The translations under genes were made by a program, and so were the position numbers. Shown here in pieces: positions 1-10,407 of a stretch of 64,000 nucleotides of DNA (positions are counted from its first letter, which is position 1; each line of letters begins with the position of its first letter). The notes below the pieces were generated by a model, which ran no database searches, was not told the DNA's origin, and saw nothing but the letters and a program-made list of their open reading frames with translations. This DNA is from Xanthomarina spongicola (lineage in GTDB: Bacteria > Bacteroidota > Bacteroidia > Flavobacteriales > Flavobacteriaceae): NCBI RefSeq assembly GCF_003148645.1, contig NZ_QGGP01000002.1, positions 5,001-69,000 of the forward strand, read 5' to 3'.

Positions 1-266
1 TACAGTGGGCGTTAGAAATTTGAGTGGATCTGACTCTAGTACGAGAGGACCGAGTTGGACAAACCTCTGGTGTATCTGTTGTTCCGCCAGGAGCATTGCA
101 GAGTAGCTACGTTTGGAAGGGATAAGCGCTGAAAGCATATAAGCGCGAAACCCACCACAAGATGAGATTTCTTTAAAGGGTCGTGGAAGATGACCACGTT
201 GATAGGCTATAGGTGTAAAGGCAGTAATGTCATAGCCGAGTAGTACTAATAACCCATAGGCTTATT
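1..266 (+). rRNA. 23S ribosomal RNA, 3' end (partial)
   Basis: Only the last ~265 nt of the large-subunit rRNA are in the window. The universally conserved sarcin-ricin loop (AGTACGAGAGGACC) is at 38-51, and the sequence after it follows domain VI of bacterial 23S rRNA through to a 3' end near 266. A 5S gene follows ~130 bp downstream on the same strand, so this is the end of a standard rrn operon entering from the left. The exact 3' boundary is an estimate. Confidence 0.97.
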
Positions 267-395
267 GTACACCGTTCTTTTTATAAAGTACAATTAAAAA
301 TTCATGTTATTTTTTTCAATATGTTAAGATATTTGTTCCGATTATTTTCGGAACGCTGGAAGTAATAAATTTAATACTTATTACTGCAGCAATAA

Positions 396-504
396 CTTAA
401 GGTGGTTATTGCAATGGGGCTCACCTCTTACCATTCCGAACAGAGAAGTTAAGCCCATTAGCGCCGATGGTACTGCATTTGTGGAAGAGTAGGTCATCGC
501 CTTT
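396..504 (+). rRNA. rrf: 5S ribosomal RNA
   Basis: The stretch holds the 5S hallmarks: a GGTGGTTATTGC start, CACCTCTTACCATTCCGAAC, the CAGAGAAGTTAAGCCC loop B/C segment, GCGCCGATGGTACTGC, and a closing AGGTCATCGCC that pairs with the 5' end. It lies directly after the 23S rRNA and before a strong terminator. Ends are set by helix I pairing and may be off by a few bases. Confidence 0.95.
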
Positions 505-508
505 TTAG

Positions 509-544
509 AATCCCGATTCATTTTCTTGAATCGGGATTTTTTTT
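509..544 (+). terminator. Rho-independent terminator of the rrn operon
   Basis: Perfect 12-bp stem (509-520 with 527-538) with a TTTTCT loop, followed by a T tract to 544. It sits immediately after 5S rRNA. Confidence 0.93.
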
Positions 545-642
545 ACCCTATTTCTTTACAACCTTATGTGGTTTTTAAATATCAATTCATGAAATTTGAT
601 TATATTCGAAATATTAGATTTCTTAAATTATAATTAATATTC

Positions 643-1140
643 ATGAACCTTATTTTAAAAGCTAATTTACAATCACTAGATAAAACAAGGGTATTATTGA
701 CTATTATATCAAATGATATATTAACGAATAAAACGGTTTCTCCATATAATTCAAGCATAGGCTCTCATATTAGGCACATTTTAGATTTTTATGATTGTGT
801 GCTAGTTAAAAGTAATACGATAGATTTAACTGCCAGAAAACGTAATAGTGATGTAGAAACTAATTGTGAAAAAGCTTTAGAGTATTATAATAATATACTT
901 AAAAAGATTTATGCTATAGAAGAAAATGATTTGGATAAAATTATATCTGTAACAGATGATTTAGGTCTAGGTAATATTAGAATAGATTATACTTTTTCAG
1001 GTTTATTAGCCCAAGCAAATAGTCACACCATTCATCATTATGCGATTATTAATTATATTTTGGAAGGTTTGGGTGTTTGTCTTAATGATGAAACTTTTGG
1101 ATATAATCCAACTACTCCAAAAGTAAATTCTCTTAATTAG
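643..1140 (+). CDS. DinB-like family protein (putative metal-dependent four-helix enzyme)
   Basis: 165-aa protein with the DinB/YfiT-like pattern: an early helix with SHIRHILDFYD (His42 and His45) and a later SHTIHHYAI segment (His128, His131, His132). In this superfamily three histidines bind a divalent metal in a four-helix bundle. Known members act in bacillithiol or mycothiol transfer or as DNA-damage-inducible proteins of unknown activity; the substrate here cannot be told. The gene is monocistronic after the rrn terminator and its last 8 bp overlap the convergent DUF6095 gene. Family assignment is fairly firm, function is not. Confidence 0.75.
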   Translation: MNLILKANLQSLDKTRVLLTIISNDILTNKTVSPYNSSIGSHIRHILDFYDCVLVKSNTIDLTARKRNSDVETNCEKALEYYNNILKKIYAIEENDLDKIISVTDDLGLGNIRIDYTFSGLLAQANSHTIHHYAIINYILEGLGVCLNDETFGYNPTTPKVNSLN

Positions 1141-1372
1141 TTGTTTTGTAAAACATACTATCCATTATAGTTTTTAAGCCAATAAAAGCAAGATAAACAG
1201 CTAGGATGCAAATTAATATTGAAAGAATTAAAAGTGGAATATAGAGTGTTTTTTCTTGGTTACTAAAGGCAACGTATATTAAAGTTGGACCTAGGAACAT
1301 ACAAACTAATGAAAGCCCCATTTTTTTCAATCCTTTAATAAGAGTATCTTTATTTGTTCTTTTAGTTTCCAT
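1133..1372 (-). CDS. DUF6095 family small membrane protein
   Basis: 79-aa protein with a basic N-terminus and two hydrophobic helices (about residues 16-34 and 45-67) around a short loop with SNQEKTLYIPLLIL, a pattern typical of the DUF6095 family in Flavobacteriia. It should be an inner-membrane protein of unknown function. Its start codon lies inside the end of murQ (11-bp overlap, same strand), so the two are co-transcribed and probably translationally coupled. The 3' end overlaps the convergent DinB-like gene by 8 bp. Confidence 0.8.
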   Translation of the reverse strand: METKRTNKDTLIKGLKKMGLSLVCMFLGPTLIYVAFSNQEKTLYIPLLILSILICILAVYLAFIGLKTIMDSMFYKTTN

Positions 1373-2180
1373 TTTTATAATTTTTTATTGCTTCTCGAAC
1401 ACTTTTGTAAGTTATTAAAAGTTGTTTTGCTTCTTCTTTAGAAATATGCAGTTCATTCATAATCATTTTAGTTCCTCTTTCAACAAGTTTATTGTTACTT
1501 AGTTGCATATCTACCATTTTATTTCCTTTTATATGACCTAATTTAATCATGGTTGTGGTGGTTATCATATTTAGGACTAATTTCTGGGCTGTTCCTGCTT
1601 TCATTCTAGAACTACCTGTTACAAATTCTGGACCTACTATTACTTCAATTGGAATTTTTGCAGTTAAAGATAACGGACTTTTTTGATTGCATGTGATGCA
1701 ACCTGTTAGAATATCATTTTCATTACATGTTTTTAGCGCATGAATAACATAAGGTGTTGTTCCTGATGCTGCAATACCAACTACAACATCTTTTGTCGAT
1801 ATATCATAATTTTGGAGATCTTCCCAACCATCTGTTGTAGAATCTTCAGCAAACTCTACAGCTTTTCTAATAGCTGTATCACCTCCTGCAATTAAGCCAA
1901 TTACTAAATCGTGTGAAACTCCAAAAGTTGGTGGGCATTCTGAAGCATCTAAGATGCCTAACCTACCACTTGTTCCTGCTCCTATATAAAACAAGCGACC
2001 ACCATTTTGCAACTTTTCTACAACGTGATTAACAAGAATTTCTATTTGAGGTAAAGCTTTTTCGACAGCTAGTGGAACTATTTTATCTTCAGAATTAATA
2101 TTTGATAATAATTCTGAAACAGACATCTTTTCTAGATGGTTATAATTTGAATCTTGCTCTGTAGTTTTTGTAAAATTCAT
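1362..2180 (-). CDS. murQ: N-acetylmuramic acid 6-phosphate etherase
   Basis: 272 aa, cytoplasmic. MurQ cleaves the lactyl ether of MurNAc-6-phosphate to give GlcNAc-6-phosphate and D-lactate in peptidoglycan recycling. The SIS-type fold is clear: phosphosugar loop GAGTSGRLG at residues 67-75, then DASECPPTFG with the catalytic-type Glu81, and the C-terminal signature EFVTGSSRMKAGTAQK near 183-198. The length is slightly under the usual ~300 aa. A CAAAAGTA (-10 element on this strand) ends 5 nt before the ATG, so the mRNA may be leaderless. The gene leads an operon with the DUF6095 gene. Confidence 0.96.
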   Translation of the reverse strand: MNFTKTTEQDSNYNHLEKMSVSELLSNINSEDKIVPLAVEKALPQIEILVNHVVEKLQNGGRLFYIGAGTSGRLGILDASECPPTFGVSHDLVIGLIAGGDTAIRKAVEFAEDSTTDGWEDLQNYDISTKDVVVGIAASGTTPYVIHALKTCNENDILTGCITCNQKSPLSLTAKIPIEVIVGPEFVTGSSRMKAGTAQKLVLNMITTTTMIKLGHIKGNKMVDMQLSNNKLVERGTKMIMNELHISKEEAKQLLITYKSVREAIKNYKNGN

Positions 2181-2185
2181 ATATT

Positions 2186-2193
2186 CAAAAGTA
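2186..2193 (-). promoter_or_regulatory. TAnnTTTG -10 element of murQ
   Basis: TACTTTTG on the minus strand matches the Bacteroidota sigma-factor -10 consensus (TAnnTTTG). Only 5 nt separate it from the murQ ATG. No clear -33 TTG/TTTG box was seen. Confidence 0.6.
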
Positions 2194-2238
2194 CATTTTT
2201 TTTAATGTTTAAATAGATAAAATCATCTCGATATTTGT

Positions 2239-3057
2239 TTACTCTAAAACTGTATAGATAACTTCTGAAACTTCTGAAAGTCTAAAATAACCCAAAGGAT
2301 AATTGCTAGAATTTGTTATGTTCATACAGTTCCCTCTAACGGTTGCAGGTTGTGTTTCAAATGGACCACCACTATCTCCAGTTTGTTGTAAGAGTACATA
2401 CATGAATTCGTAAAAACGTTTTGAAACGCCATGATTTCTTATTGTTACACTATCTCCAGGATTTAGATCTTCTTCAACATAGAACCCAAAAATTAAATTT
2501 CCATTCACAAATTCATCTTTAAATGTGTCTAATGTTTTTATGACAGGAATATTAGGGATAAATTCGAAAAAATAATAATTTTCTTCATTAATAGGATCTG
2601 TAAAGAATGCTTTAATTTCTGTTTCTTCACCAGTTATACCACCTTCTAAGTTTTGTTCAACGAATTCTATGTCTGGTACTGCTAGAAGCGTTTCTGTTCC
2701 TGTATAGGTTTCATTTTTGTAAACTATAGTTAATAGATACTCTGTGTTTATTATAGGAATAAAAGATGAATTAAGGTATATGCCTGAGTTTCCATCTTCT
2801 ATAAAATTAAATATGTTACTATTTTCATCTGTAATATATACTTGAGCATTGTTTGCAGGAGGCACTTCTTCATCGAAAAATGGAGCAGTTAACGTTAATT
2901 TTATAGATTGTTCATTTCCTGTGGTTCCTTTAATCCAATTTATTGAAGCATCAATTACTAATCTTGGTTCAGAAGTTGGGACATCTACATCTATGACATC
3001 TTCACATGAAAAGAATGATATTAAAATAAGGACTATAAAGACATATTGAAATTTCAT
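2239..3057 (-). CDS. DUF4249 lipoprotein, partner of a TonB-dependent receptor
   Basis: 272 aa starting at the ATG at 3057. The N-terminus MKFQYVFIVLILISFFSC is a lipoprotein signal with Cys18, followed by EDVIDVDVPTSEPRLVI, the typical opening of DUF4249 proteins. A longer in-frame reading to 3213 is rejected because it would bury the signal peptide and run into the upstream receptor gene. The gene lies 4 bp after the stop of the TonB receptor and is surely in its operon. DUF4249 proteins are habitual companions of this receptor class in Bacteroidota, but their ligand is unknown. Expected location: outer-membrane lipoprotein. Confidence 0.88.
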   Translation of the reverse strand: MKFQYVFIVLILISFFSCEDVIDVDVPTSEPRLVIDASINWIKGTTGNEQSIKLTLTAPFFDEEVPPANNAQVYITDENSNIFNFIEDGNSGIYLNSSFIPIINTEYLLTIVYKNETYTGTETLLAVPDIEFVEQNLEGGITGEETEIKAFFTDPINEENYYFFEFIPNIPVIKTLDTFKDEFVNGNLIFGFYVEEDLNPGDSVTIRNHGVSKRFYEFMYVLLQQTGDSGGPFETQPATVRGNCMNITNSSNYPLGYFRLSEVSEVIYTVLE

Positions 3058-3061
3058 AACA

Positions 3062-5434
3062 TTAAAATTTAAAATTATAAGAAATAGAAGGCACGATTCC
3101 AAAAATGGATAATCTAACAGCTTCATTTGCTCCTGTATCACTATTCTCTTTAAATGAAATTGAAGCTGCATTTCGCCTATTGTAAACATTATAGATTCCA
3201 AAAACCCATTCACTTTGCCATCCTTTTAATTTATATGGTTTTGGAACATAGGTTGCAGATATATCAAGCCTGTTATAGCTTGGCAATCTATATTCATTTC
3301 TTAAACCATAATTTGGGATTGTAATGCCATTATATTCATATTGAGCATTTGGATAAGTGACTGGCTGCCCTGTTTGAAATATAAAGTTGGCATTAAAACG
3401 CCATTTCTCATTTAAATCATAACTACCTGTAAATGACAAATCATGTGTTTTATCGTATGCTGTATTATACCATTCACCATTATTAATTCCAGGTTCTTCT
3501 GGTGTTCTTCCAGGTGTTCTTTGTTCAGACTTAGATAGTGTGTAAGCAATCCAGCCTTTAAAACGACCTTCATTTTTTCTGAATAATATCTCTAAACCAT
3601 AAGCTCTAGCTTCACCATTAAGAATTACTTGCTCTATTGCATTATTTGCAATTAAATCTGCACCATCTATATAATCAATCCTATTCTTTACTTTTTTGTA
3701 GAATGTTTCAGCTTCTAATGAATATATGTTTTCTTTAAAATTTTTAAAATAACCTAAAGCTATTTGATCAAGAATTTGTGGCTCAATATACTTACCACTA
3801 GGTGTCCAAATATCTAATGGTGTTGGTGAACTAGTGTTTGACAATAAATGTAAATATTGATTTAAACGATTATAACTTGCTTTGATTGATGTATTGTAAT
3901 TAAGTTCGTATGCTAAAGAAAGTCTAGGCTCTAAATATCCAAAAGATTTTATGACATCGCTTCTATTAAAAGTTTCGGTTCCAATAGGTTCAGCTTTTTC
4001 GTAAATCTGAAGTTCTTGGTTATAAATTACAGCTTGGTCGTTTTCATATATATTCATTTCATCTTGACCTAATCTTAAAAATGAGCTATATCTTAAACCA
4101 TAAGATGCCATTAATTTGTTTGAAATTCTATGTTCAACATCTAAATATAGAGCATTTTCAAAAGCATATTTATCGATTAATTTTTCGGCATTAATTCCAG
4201 AATTTTCACCAGTAGGTTTAATTTCGCCAGGATTAAATTTATGATAGATACTATTTAAGCCATATTGTAATTTTATTTTATCGCTTATATAATGCTTAAA
4301 ATCATATTTTAAATTGAAATTTCTAATACCAGAATCCCAATTAAATCCAATAAAATCTAAGTTTAAACCATAGTAATAATCGGAATAAATAATTGATAAG
4401 TTTGAAAATAGTTTGTTAGAAAAAAGATGATTCCACCTGAAATTCAAGACAGAATTACCGTAGGTGTTTTTAAAACTATCGTTTATGCTAAAGACATCTC
4501 TTCCGAAATATCCAGATACATAAACATTATTATTCTGATTTAGTTTATAACTTATTTTAGTATTCAAATCATAAAAATACGCTTTGTTTTGGATATCGAA
4601 TAGAGGTAAAAATAGATGTGCATATGTAGCTCTTCCACCTAACAAGAACGAGCCTCTTCCTTTGTTAATAGGGCCTTCGGCTAAAAGCCTACTTGAAATA
4701 AGACCAATGCCACCATTCATATGAAACTTATTGCTATTACCTTCTTTTTGATAAATATCTAATACAGATGAAACTCGTCCTCCATATCGAGCAGGAATAC
4801 CACCTTTGTATAGTTTTAAATCTTTTATAGCATCTGGATTAAATACAGAAAACAAACCAAAAAGATGAGATGAATTATAAATTGTGGCTTCGTCTAATAA
4901 AATTAAATTTTGATCTGCAGCTCCACCACGAACATTAAAACCTGAAGCACCTTCGCCAGCATTTGTAACTCCTGGTAATAAGGTAATAGCTCTTATAACA
5001 TCTGCTTCACCAAAAACCACAGGAATTTGTCTAATAGTATTTGCAGTTAAAGTATTTAAACTCATTTGTGGTTTTCGAATGTTTAGTCTTTCTACATTCT
5101 CTTTAATAACTACCTCATTTAAACTTTCAACAGATTCTGTTAAGCTAAAATTCTTTGTAAGATTTTCATTTAAATTAATGGTTTCTGAAAGATCTTTAAA
5201 GCCTAAATAGCTAATAACAATATTATAATTTCCTTTTGGAATTGTAATAGAGTAGAAGCCATATTCATTAGTTGTGGCTCCTGTTTGTAATTCTGGGAAT
5301 AATATATTTACACCAATAAGAGTTTCGTTGCTTTCTGTATCTGAAACAATACCACTTAAGGTAACTTTGTCTTGAGCATAAGCCCAATTTAAGTTTAGGC
5401 CAAATATGAGTAAGCAGAATATGCGTATATTCAT
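3062..5434 (-). CDS. TonB-dependent outer-membrane receptor with carboxypeptidase-like regulatory domain
   Basis: 790 aa. Signal peptide to about residue 20 (cut after WAYA), a carboxypeptidase-regulatory-like beta-sandwich at about 23-105 (LSGIVSDTESNETLIGVNI), a plug domain at about 130-225 with FNVRGGAADQNLILLDEA, then a beta-barrel ending in an aromatic residue (SYNFKF), as BAM substrates do. It imports an unidentified ligand with TonB energy. It differs from SusC proteins in length and in having a DUF4249 partner instead of SusD. A terminator at 5466-5489 separates it from icd upstream. Confidence 0.93.
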   Translation of the reverse strand: MNIRIFCLLIFGLNLNWAYAQDKVTLSGIVSDTESNETLIGVNILFPELQTGATTNEYGFYSITIPKGNYNIVISYLGFKDLSETINLNENLTKNFSLTESVESLNEVVIKENVERLNIRKPQMSLNTLTANTIRQIPVVFGEADVIRAITLLPGVTNAGEGASGFNVRGGAADQNLILLDEATIYNSSHLFGLFSVFNPDAIKDLKLYKGGIPARYGGRVSSVLDIYQKEGNSNKFHMNGGIGLISSRLLAEGPINKGRGSFLLGGRATYAHLFLPLFDIQNKAYFYDLNTKISYKLNQNNNVYVSGYFGRDVFSINDSFKNTYGNSVLNFRWNHLFSNKLFSNLSIIYSDYYYGLNLDFIGFNWDSGIRNFNLKYDFKHYISDKIKLQYGLNSIYHKFNPGEIKPTGENSGINAEKLIDKYAFENALYLDVEHRISNKLMASYGLRYSSFLRLGQDEMNIYENDQAVIYNQELQIYEKAEPIGTETFNRSDVIKSFGYLEPRLSLAYELNYNTSIKASYNRLNQYLHLLSNTSSPTPLDIWTPSGKYIEPQILDQIALGYFKNFKENIYSLEAETFYKKVKNRIDYIDGADLIANNAIEQVILNGEARAYGLEILFRKNEGRFKGWIAYTLSKSEQRTPGRTPEEPGINNGEWYNTAYDKTHDLSFTGSYDLNEKWRFNANFIFQTGQPVTYPNAQYEYNGITIPNYGLRNEYRLPSYNRLDISATYVPKPYKLKGWQSEWVFGIYNVYNRRNAASISFKENSDTGANEAVRLSIFGIVPSISYNFKF

Positions 5435-5465
5435 TAAAATTAGAAATTTTTAATAAAGCTATAAA

Positions 5466-5489
5466 AAAAGCTCCTTTAAAGGAGCTTTT
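5466..5489 (-). terminator. Rho-independent terminator downstream of icd
   Basis: A 9-bp perfect stem (AAAAGCTCC/GGAGCTTTT) around TTTAAA. On the minus strand it is followed by a seven-base T run, so it ends icd transcription before the TonB receptor gene. Confidence 0.9.
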
Positions 5490-5505
5490 AACATAATTTT
5501 TATAA

Positions 5506-7797
<2,292 letters not shown>

Positions 7798-7882
7798 TCA
7801 ATCAGTTTTTTAATGTAGATTGCCTTAAACACACTCTTATTATGAAGTTGATAAAAAAGTGGGTTGCCTTTTATTAATTTGA

Positions 7883-8455
7883 TTATTCTATGTCTAAATT
7901 ATATGATTTTAATAAGTTTAAAGCACCTTCTTTTGAGAATCTAGCTTGACTTAGCCTATTATTTTCAGGGTTTATGTAGTAATTAAACGACGTTCTAAAA
8001 TCTGTTTTTTCTAAATTGGTATTATTAAAGATACTTTGCTGCAAATTGCATTCTAAAAATTTAGATTGACTCAAATTTGCTTCAGAAAATTCGATGTTTT
8101 CTAAGATACAGTTATCAAAAGAGGTGTTATTAAGATTGCATTTATAAAATGAAGAAAAACTTAAATTAGATTTATTAAAACTAAACGACATTAAAAACTG
8201 ATTACAGTCGTTAAAATGAATTCCTAGTAATTTGCAGTCTGTAAAAATGGTATCTTTAAAAGTTGTGTTCTTAACTTTTACACTGCTTAGATTGCAGTTA
8301 ATAAATGCACACTCTATAAATGCAATGTTTGATAAATACGTTTCTGAAAAATTACAATTAATAAAGGTGCAATTATCATATTCAGCTTTTTGAAGCTCTT
8401 TTTTTGTGTAATCTATTTTTGTAAACTCTTGGTCTATAATAAGAGGAAGATTCAT
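7883..8455 (-). CDS. Pentapeptide-repeat protein
   Basis: 190 aa built almost entirely of A(N/S)(L/F)xx-type pentapeptides (for example CNFSETYLSN, CNLSSVKVK, SNLSFSSFYK, CNLNNTSFD, ANLSQSKFLE, TNLEKTDFRT), which should fold as a right-handed quadrilateral beta-helix. The overall plan resembles the Qnr/McbG branch, whose DNA-mimicking members shield gyrase from inhibitors. The closing TDFRTSFNYYINPENNRLSQARFS segment also resembles that group. There is no signal peptide. A quinolone or toxin protection role is an inference from family only. The gene stands alone. Confidence 0.85.
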   Translation of the reverse strand: MNLPLIIDQEFTKIDYTKKELQKAEYDNCTFINCNFSETYLSNIAFIECAFINCNLSSVKVKNTTFKDTIFTDCKLLGIHFNDCNQFLMSFSFNKSNLSFSSFYKCNLNNTSFDNCILENIEFSEANLSQSKFLECNLQQSIFNNTNLEKTDFRTSFNYYINPENNRLSQARFSKEGALNLLKSYNLDIE

Positions 8456-8504
8456 TTTTAAATATATATTCTAGAAGGCTAAAGATACTAAGTTTATATA
8501 AAAC

Positions 8505-8925
8505 AAAAGCCATATCACAATAGATCGAAATCTATATCTGACATGGCTTTCTTTGAAATAGCTTAACATGATCTAATCCAACATTGCTGTTAAATAGTAT
8601 AAAATTTTCATCTATACGTTTCAATTCAAGTGTCACTACTTCAAAAGAAACAATCCGTTTGATGCAACTTTCAAAATGTATTGACGTGTTGCCGAAATGT
8701 TTCTAGTTTAATTGTTTTTCTTGATGTTTCACATATTGCACGTCGTTTTCACAATTTACAACTTGTAATTCATTGCTTCCTTGTTTAGTATATGCTTTCA
8801 CAGATACTACTTTTAGAAACTTTCAACTTTTCTAGTTTTTGTCTGCCTAGACATACAACACTTTTAAAAGTATCATGATTTCTCAGTTAAACACGCATAC
8901 ACCTGCCACCTTAAAATCTCAAAAA
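8505..8925 (-). ncRNA. Possible structured non-coding RNA (unassigned)
   Basis: No reading frame of useful length is open on either strand between 8456 and 9150. On the minus strand the region ends in a terminator-like hairpin (8506-8550) whose apical stem carries a UUCG tetraloop and whose lower stem holds a G-U pair that would be an A-C mismatch in plus-strand RNA; both favour minus-strand transcription. Several short inverted repeats lie upstream. It lacks the tmRNA ends and tRNA-like arm, and the RNase P P4 core. The 5' end is a guess and no -10 consensus was found. It could also be a decayed gene. Confidence 0.3.
8506..8550 (-). terminator. UUCG-capped terminator-like hairpin
   Basis: Outer stem AAAGCCAT/ATGGCTTT (8506-8513 with 8543-8550), extended by a G-U and two Watson-Crick pairs in minus-strand RNA, an internal loop, then a 6-bp inner stem (8520-8525 with 8530-8535) closed by UUCG. 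A T-rich stretch (TTTTGTTTT) follows on the minus strand. It lies upstream of the pentapeptide gene, so it must end something transcribed from farther right. Confidence 0.6.
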
Positions 8926-9105
8926 ACAATTATAATAAAGAACGTTACTTTATAGAATTTATAACTAATTCATTTTCATGAAACCAACTTGACGTTGTTT
9001 ATAATTTCTTTAGCTAATATATACTAAGATTTGAAATTTCCAAAAAATTTAATGGTTTAGATATCAACCATTTATAAACTACAGTTATTAACTTTTGTTA
9101 ATAAA
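8926..9105. other. AT-rich intergenic stretch, nothing recognised
   Basis: Between the candidate RNA and the rplS terminator no ORF, tRNA, repeat or TAnnTTTG element was recognised. Confidence 0.5.
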
Positions 9106-9131
9106 AAAAGCCCTGTATTTACAGGGCTTTT
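9106..9131 (-). terminator. Rho-independent terminator of rplS
   Basis: An 11-bp stem AAAAGCCCTGT/ACAGGGCTTTT with an ATTT loop and, on the minus strand, a seven-base T run. It lies 20 bp after the rplS stop codon. Confidence 0.93.
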
Positions 9132-9150
9132 CAATGTTATTAAACGTTTA

Positions 9151-9504
9151 TTAACGTCTCATACTTTCTTTGATTCTTGCTTTTTTACCAGTAAGACCTC
9201 TGAAATAATAGATACGAGCTCTACGAACACTACCTTTCTTGTTCACTTCAATTTTTTGTAAGGCTGGCATGTTTACAGGTATAATACGTTCTACACCTAC
9301 AATTCCAGACATTTTTCTAATTGTAAAAGTCTCAGAAGCTCCAGAGCCTCTTTTTTGAATAACTACACCTCTAAAAAACTGAGTACGAACTTTTTCTCCT
9401 TCTCTAATTTCGTAGTATACTGTAATTGTGTCTCCAGCGCTAAACTCTGGAAAATCTTTTTTTGTTACAAATTCGTCTTGTACAAATTTTACTAAAGATT
9501 CCAT
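9151..9504 (-). CDS. rplS: 50S ribosomal protein L19
   Basis: 117 aa from the ATG at 9504 (MESLVKFVQDEFV), the standard bacterial L19 length; a longer in-frame reading to 9714 would overlap trmD and is rejected. Typical L19 segments are FSAGDTITVYYEIREGEK, FRGVVIQKRGSG, TFTIRKMS and RARIYYFRGL. L19 sits at the 30S-50S interface. The gene follows trmD, a classic pairing, with a 130-bp spacer that carries its own -10 element and a possible leader hairpin. Confidence 0.97.
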   Translation of the reverse strand: MESLVKFVQDEFVTKKDFPEFSAGDTITVYYEIREGEKVRTQFFRGVVIQKRGSGASETFTIRKMSGIVGVERIIPVNMPALQKIEVNKKGSVRRARIYYFRGLTGKKARIKESMRR

Positions 9505-9578
9505 ATCTTTAAATTTAATTATAATTAATTCGAAACAACATTCACGATTTTCGCCAGAGGTTAACCCGAAATTGGGTG

Positions 9579-9586
9579 CAAAAATA
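9579..9586 (-). promoter_or_regulatory. TAnnTTTG -10 element in the trmD-rplS spacer
   Basis: Minus-strand TATTTTTG would give rplS its own promoter with a leader of about 70 nt. The leader begins with a short ACCC/GGGT hairpin at about 9564-9577. Confidence 0.45.
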
Positions 9587-9634
9587 ATGATTAATAAATG
9601 ATTTGCAATTAATAATTGAGTTTTTTTAGTCTTC

Positions 9635-10303
9635 TTACAAATCTGGACGTCTTTTTTTTGTGTGCTCATAGGCTTTTTCTTCTCGCCATTTTTCAATTTC
9701 AGGAAAATTACCACTAAATAAGACTTCTGGAACTTGCCATCCTTTATAGTTTCTTGGACGTGTATAAATAGGAGGAGCTAATAAGTTATCTTGAAAAGAG
9801 TCTGTTAAAGCCGATGTTTCATTGCCTAATACTCCAGGTATTAGCCTGATTATAGCATCACATAAAACTGCTGCACCAAGTTCGCCACCAGAAAGCACAT
9901 AATCTCCAATAGATATTTCCCTTGTTATAAAATGATCCCGAACACGTTGGTCCACTCCTTTATAATGTCCACAAAGGATAATGATGTTTTCTTTTAGTGA
10001 TAATTGATTGGCAATGCCTTGATTTAAAGTTTCACCATCTGGAGTCATATAAATAACTTCATCGTAAACTCTTTCAGATTTTAGTTTAGTAATACACTTA
10101 TCTATAGGTTCTACCATCATAACCATTCCAGCTCCACCACCAAACTGGTAATCGTCTATGGTTTTATAATTATCTGTTGTAAAATCTCTTAAATTATGAA
10201 AATGGACTTCTACCAAATTGGCTTCAATAGCTCGTTTTAAAATAGAAGCTTCAAACGGACTTTTAAGTAATTCTGGTAAAACAGTTATAATATCGATACG
10301 CAT
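9635..10303 (-). CDS. trmD: tRNA (guanine-N1-)-methyltransferase
   Basis: 222 aa. TrmD methylates G37 of tRNAs reading CNN and related codons, using SAM bound in a deep trefoil knot, and so prevents +1 frameshifts. Hallmarks are [11 protein letters not shown] (52-62), the SAM-binding GHYKGVDQR at 112-120 and [11 protein letters not shown] at 131-141. The length is typical. It lies upstream of rplS on the same strand. A minus-strand TATATTTG at 10322-10329 lies 18 nt before its ATG. Confidence 0.97.
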   Translation of the reverse strand: MRIDIITVLPELLKSPFEASILKRAIEANLVEVHFHNLRDFTTDNYKTIDDYQFGGGAGMVMMVEPIDKCITKLKSERVYDEVIYMTPDGETLNQGIANQLSLKENIIILCGHYKGVDQRVRDHFITREISIGDYVLSGGELGAAVLCDAIIRLIPGVLGNETSALTDSFQDNLLAPPIYTRPRNYKGWQVPEVLFSGNFPEIEKWREEKAYEHTKKRRPDL

Positions 10304-10321
10304 AACAAAACTTTAGAGCTG

Positions 10322-10329
10322 CAAATATA
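10322..10329 (-). promoter_or_regulatory. TAnnTTTG -10 element of trmD
   Basis: Minus-strand TATATTTG, 18 nt before the trmD start codon. Confidence 0.55.
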
Positions 10330-10407
10330 CTTGAAATGTTTTAGGAAATTTTTGGTTTGAGCTGGGAAGTTTTGTTAGCGTGTTTAATACTCGCTGATAT
10401 AACGTTT

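Noticed and set aside
3058-3213. Upstream extension of the DUF4249 gene
   Set aside because: It would place ~50 residues before a textbook lipoprotein signal and overlap the end of the TonB receptor gene.
8505-8925. tmRNA or RNase P RNA
   Set aside because: No tRNA-like arm, no CCA-end structure and no P4 core were found, although the size is similar and smpB occurs in the window.
9505-9714. Upstream extension of rplS
   Set aside because: The standard L19 start MESLVKF lies at 9504; the extension overlaps trmD and has no L19 homology.
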